Of a stretch of DNA of 64,000 nucleotides, positions 55,401 to 59,400 are shown piece after piece (within the stretch, counting starts at the first letter, position 1; every line of letters begins with the position of its first letter). This DNA comes from Symbiodinium natans (taxonomy: Eukaryota > Sar > Dinophyceae > Suessiales > Symbiodiniaceae). Made by a program: the position numbers and the translations under genes. The stretch is from assembly GCA_905221605.1 (NCBI GenBank), contig CAJNDS010002346.1:1062740-1126739 (forward strand), given 5' to 3'. Below the pieces are notes generated by a model. That model made no database searches. It was not told the origin of the DNA and saw nothing but the letters and a program-made list of their open reading frames with translations.

Positions 55401-56389
55401 CCCCACCTGTCCAATTTCCAATCAGGCGATCCAGCGGGCCCTAGGTGGCATCCCTCCCATTGACAAGAAGCTCGCTCAGCTGCTGCGGCTGAGTTTTTTT
55501 CCTGCCAGGGACTCCCTAAACCCTAAACTCCCTAAACTCCCAAAACCCCAAACCCTAAACCCTAAACCCTAAACCCTAAACCCGAAACCCCAACCCCTAA
55601 ACCTTCAGGCTACACTTTAAGCTGCATTCTTCAGGGGGTATTGGGCCCTTTGGGTTCGAGGTGTATGAGAGGTCTTGTCGTGGCCTTTTGTGTCCGGTGC
55701 CCTAAACCCTAAACCCTAAACCCTAAACCCTAAACCCTAAACCCTAAACCCTAAACCCTAAACCCTAAACCCTAAACCCTAAACCCTAAAGTCCAAAATG
55801 CAACAGTTCCGTGGGTTTATGGCCCCCTGGGGTCTAGGGTTGAGGGATTAGTGTTTAGGGTCGAAACCTGGACACTTTTGAGATCTTCATTACTTGCCGT
55901 ACTTCAGGTTGCTAGGCTTTAGGGCTTTTAGGACATTGGGGTTCAGTGTCGTTTTGGCGTGCCTGGGTTTTTCGGTTTTGGGGCTTAGGGGTTTTTCACG
56001 AAGACAGCATACCCAGAGTCCAACCTGCCCAGGTTCCTGCTCAATGATCGGAAGGTGCTGCGCTTCAAGGCCTTAAGTTGGCTTTTCACGGAGTTGGGTT
56101 TAGACATAGTTTTAGGGTTTAGGGTTTAGGGTTTAGGGTATAGGGTTTAGGGTTTGTGGTTTAGGGTTTAGGTGTTGGGATGCAGGGCGCAAGGTTTACG
56201 ATTGAGGTTCCGGTGGTTGGGGTTCTTGAGTGTTTTTTTTCTTCTGCGGGGTGGGGGGAAGCGGTTATGCAATTGCACTCATGAGACTACTATTTGCCTA
56301 AGAACCCCCCCCAAAGCACACAAAAAAGTAATCCCTATCTTGCCCTTATAAGGAACAATATATATATATATATATGTATAAATAAAAAA

Positions 56390-56421
<32 letters not shown>

Positions 56422-59400
56422 TTTATAGTTTTTGGGCTTCTGAAATAGTGGGAGAGCTGTACTTGCGCTTGTGCGAGTTTCCCTGCCCACTACTCACCGC
56501 AGGGTGCCAACTGGGGCCGGTGTATGCCTCTGAAGTTCTGAACCCCCCCCAAACTACAGGGTTTAGGGTTTAGGGTTTAGGGTTTAGGGTTTAGGGTTTA
56601 GGGTTTAGGGTTTAGGGTTTAGGGTTTAGGGTTTAGGGTTTAGGGTTTAGGGTTTAGGGTTTAGGCACAAACCACTACTTCTATTTGCTTAATTAAGAAC
56701 CCTAAACGAATAAACAATAAACAATCCTTATATTACCCTTATAACGAAGATTATTTTTTTTCGGGGGGGGGGGGGGTTCTTAAGCAATTACTAGACTACA
56801 AGCCCTAAACCCGCAAGCCCAGAATACCGAGAGCCCGAGCCCCAATACTTTTGGGGGCCTGCAAGTTTCCCCCCCGAACTCGCAGCCAATGCTCAATGCG
56901 GGTCCAGGGCTACTGGGACGACCACACGCCTTATGGATCCCGATCCCCGGCTTCGCAAGTGTAGTGCTGAGGGCTGTTGCCCTAAACCCTGAACCGCCTG
57001 GTTTAGGGTTTAGGGTTTAGGGTTTAGGAATTAGAATCAACTCACGGGCTGTTTCGTTTCTGTGCTGAAGTACAACGCATCTTTTGGGGCTGCCCCGCTG
57101 GGTTTAGGGTTTAGGGTTTAGGGTTAAACAGCACCCTTGGCCCCATTATCCTGAACCCGATGCCCAGCAATGTAGGCTTTTGTTTAGCTGCTTATTAGTC
57201 GGCGGGAGGCAAAAAAGCCGTAAACCTAAAGCCTACACACCCTAAACACCCTAAACACCCTAAACACCCTCAACACCCTAAACGCCCTGAACACCCTGAA
57301 CACCCTGAACACCCTGAACACCCTGAACACCCTGAACACCCTGAACACCCTGAACACCCTGAACACCCTGAACACCCTGAACACCCTGAACACCCTGAAC
57401 ACCCTGAACACCCTGAACACCCTGAACACCCTATACCCTAAACCTTACACCTTAACCCCTCCCTCCCAAGATCGCGGGGGGGGGGGGGGGGGTGGGATTT
57501 GGGTCGAGCTTGGGGTTTCGGGTTTCACCCTAAACCCTAAACCCTAAACCCTAAAAGCTTTCGATTTTTTGGGGCTTCGCGGCTTCAGACTCCGAAGCCC
57601 GTTTGAAGCCGTCACTCCGCACATCCATCCCGGCGTTTCGGCTTTAGGGTTTAGGCGGTCAAGGGACTACAGGAGGGACCTTATAAGGGACCTTGGCGGT
57701 TCTTTAGGGGCTGCTTAGGCATATAGGGACTATGTAAGGTATATAAGGGGGGTTATACAGGGGAATAAGATTAAGTGAGGGGTCCCTTCTTGGGGTCCCT
57801 CCTTATCCTCCTCAATATTCAGGGTTCCGGGAGCAGCCTGCACGCCCATGCTGACTGGCCCCGGCGAGTTTTTTGTGAGAGGCCGGATGTCGTGAAGATC
57901 TTCTTGGGACTTGAGAGTTTTCAAGACATCAGGGTCAAGAACACTGAACCGTCACCCTTAAGCCCTCAACCCCAACCCCGCCTGCCGCCCCCCCCTCCCC
58001 CCCCCCCCCCCCCCCCCCCAACTTGGAGGTTTTCGAAATTACGGGTACCTGGTCCTGTTTAAAGGGAATCCTACTATTTGGGGTCTATGTGTCTATATGA
58101 GGGGCCCCCTTTATTTTCGTAAATTTCTGTTGTACTCCAAGAGATAGTAGACCTCCTCTCCGGAGCAACAGCAGACAAGGGCCCCCTAAACCCTCAAGCC
58201 AAGCAGCCCTCAAAGGGCACTCTGGCGGCTTCAGGTTATGCTTTAGGTTTATAGGGTTTGGGGTTTAGGGTTTAGGGTTTAGGGTTTAGGGTCTGGGGTC
58301 TAGGGTTTGGGGTTTAGGGTTTGGGGTTTAGGGCTGGGCGTGTGGGGTTTAGGGTTTAGGGTTTAGGGTGCATGGCTTGGGGAGTAAGGAGTGTACTTCA
58401 TCATCCACTACTACCTTGCCGACAACACGTGCGAGATCAACGAGGCGGGCTACCTTAGGCCATTTTGGGTTTAAGGTTTAGGGTGTAGGGTTCAGGGTGT
58501 AGGGTTTGGGGAGGTATGTTGAACAACTGCCATCTGACCATGACCCAAATCCCACGCCTTGACTAGCCGGGCGAGGAACGCGGGGCTGGTGGGGGGTTCC
58601 TCTTGGGGATTCAGACTGGGGAGTTCCATGTTGTGGGCAGCTGTTTGCAGCAAAAGGTTCCTTCCCACGAGTGGCTTTTTGCAAGCCCTGAGCACTATTG
58701 ATGTGGGGGAGGGGAGGGGTCTTCTCATGACTCTTATGTTGGTGAACTCAACTATTGAACTCCGAAAGGGACCAAACCTGAACCCTGAACCCTGAACCCT
58801 AAACTCAGGGCCTAACCCGCCCCCATACCGCGGGGGGGCAGTCGACCCAACCAATAGTTTTCGGGGGGGTAGGGCCAGGAGGACCCGGACCCCCCACAAC
58901 AGCGTGTCCAGGGAGCAGGGCTCAAAAAAGTGTGCCCCTCTGGCCCCGCCCTGGCCCCCCCCGGGCCCCCTGGCCTCCGCCTGGCCCTCCTCAAAACTTT
59001 TCTTGGAAGCTTTTTTTGAAAGTGAGCGATTGTCATGAGTCCAGGAATAAACCCTAAAAGGAATAGGTTTGGGTGGCTTTGCCGCCTCGGACGGCGTGGG
59101 GTGGGAGAAAAGTATTAGATGGCCCTCCACAATCGGGCCAGAGCTGCTCTTCGCACCTGCCGAAGCATTCGAGCCGCTGCTGCATCCTAACCTTCACAGC
59201 ATCTACGCCCGATTACAGCAAACCCTAAACCCTAAACCCTAAACCCCAAACCCCAAACCCCAAACCCCAAACCCCAAACCCCAAACCCCAAACCCTAAAC
59301 CCTAAACCCTAAACCCTAAATCCAGTATTTTAAACTTTGGGGTCGTCCCAGCTTCTGCAGGCCCACTGCCGCAACTCCGGGCGCGCAAAGTGGCCGGTCG

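Noticed and set aside
11131-56940. GACCACAC in exons at 11129 and 56930 as members of the retroelement motif
   Set aside because: These are the conserved WDDHTP codons of DM10-B; only eight bases match and the context differs.
57226-57429. FRVFRV repeat protein on the minus strand
   Set aside because: Translation of the CACCCTGAA array.
58492-59130. 212-residue minus-strand ORF
   Set aside because: Crosses telomere-type units and a known intron of gene 2, with no recognisable domain or coding bias.
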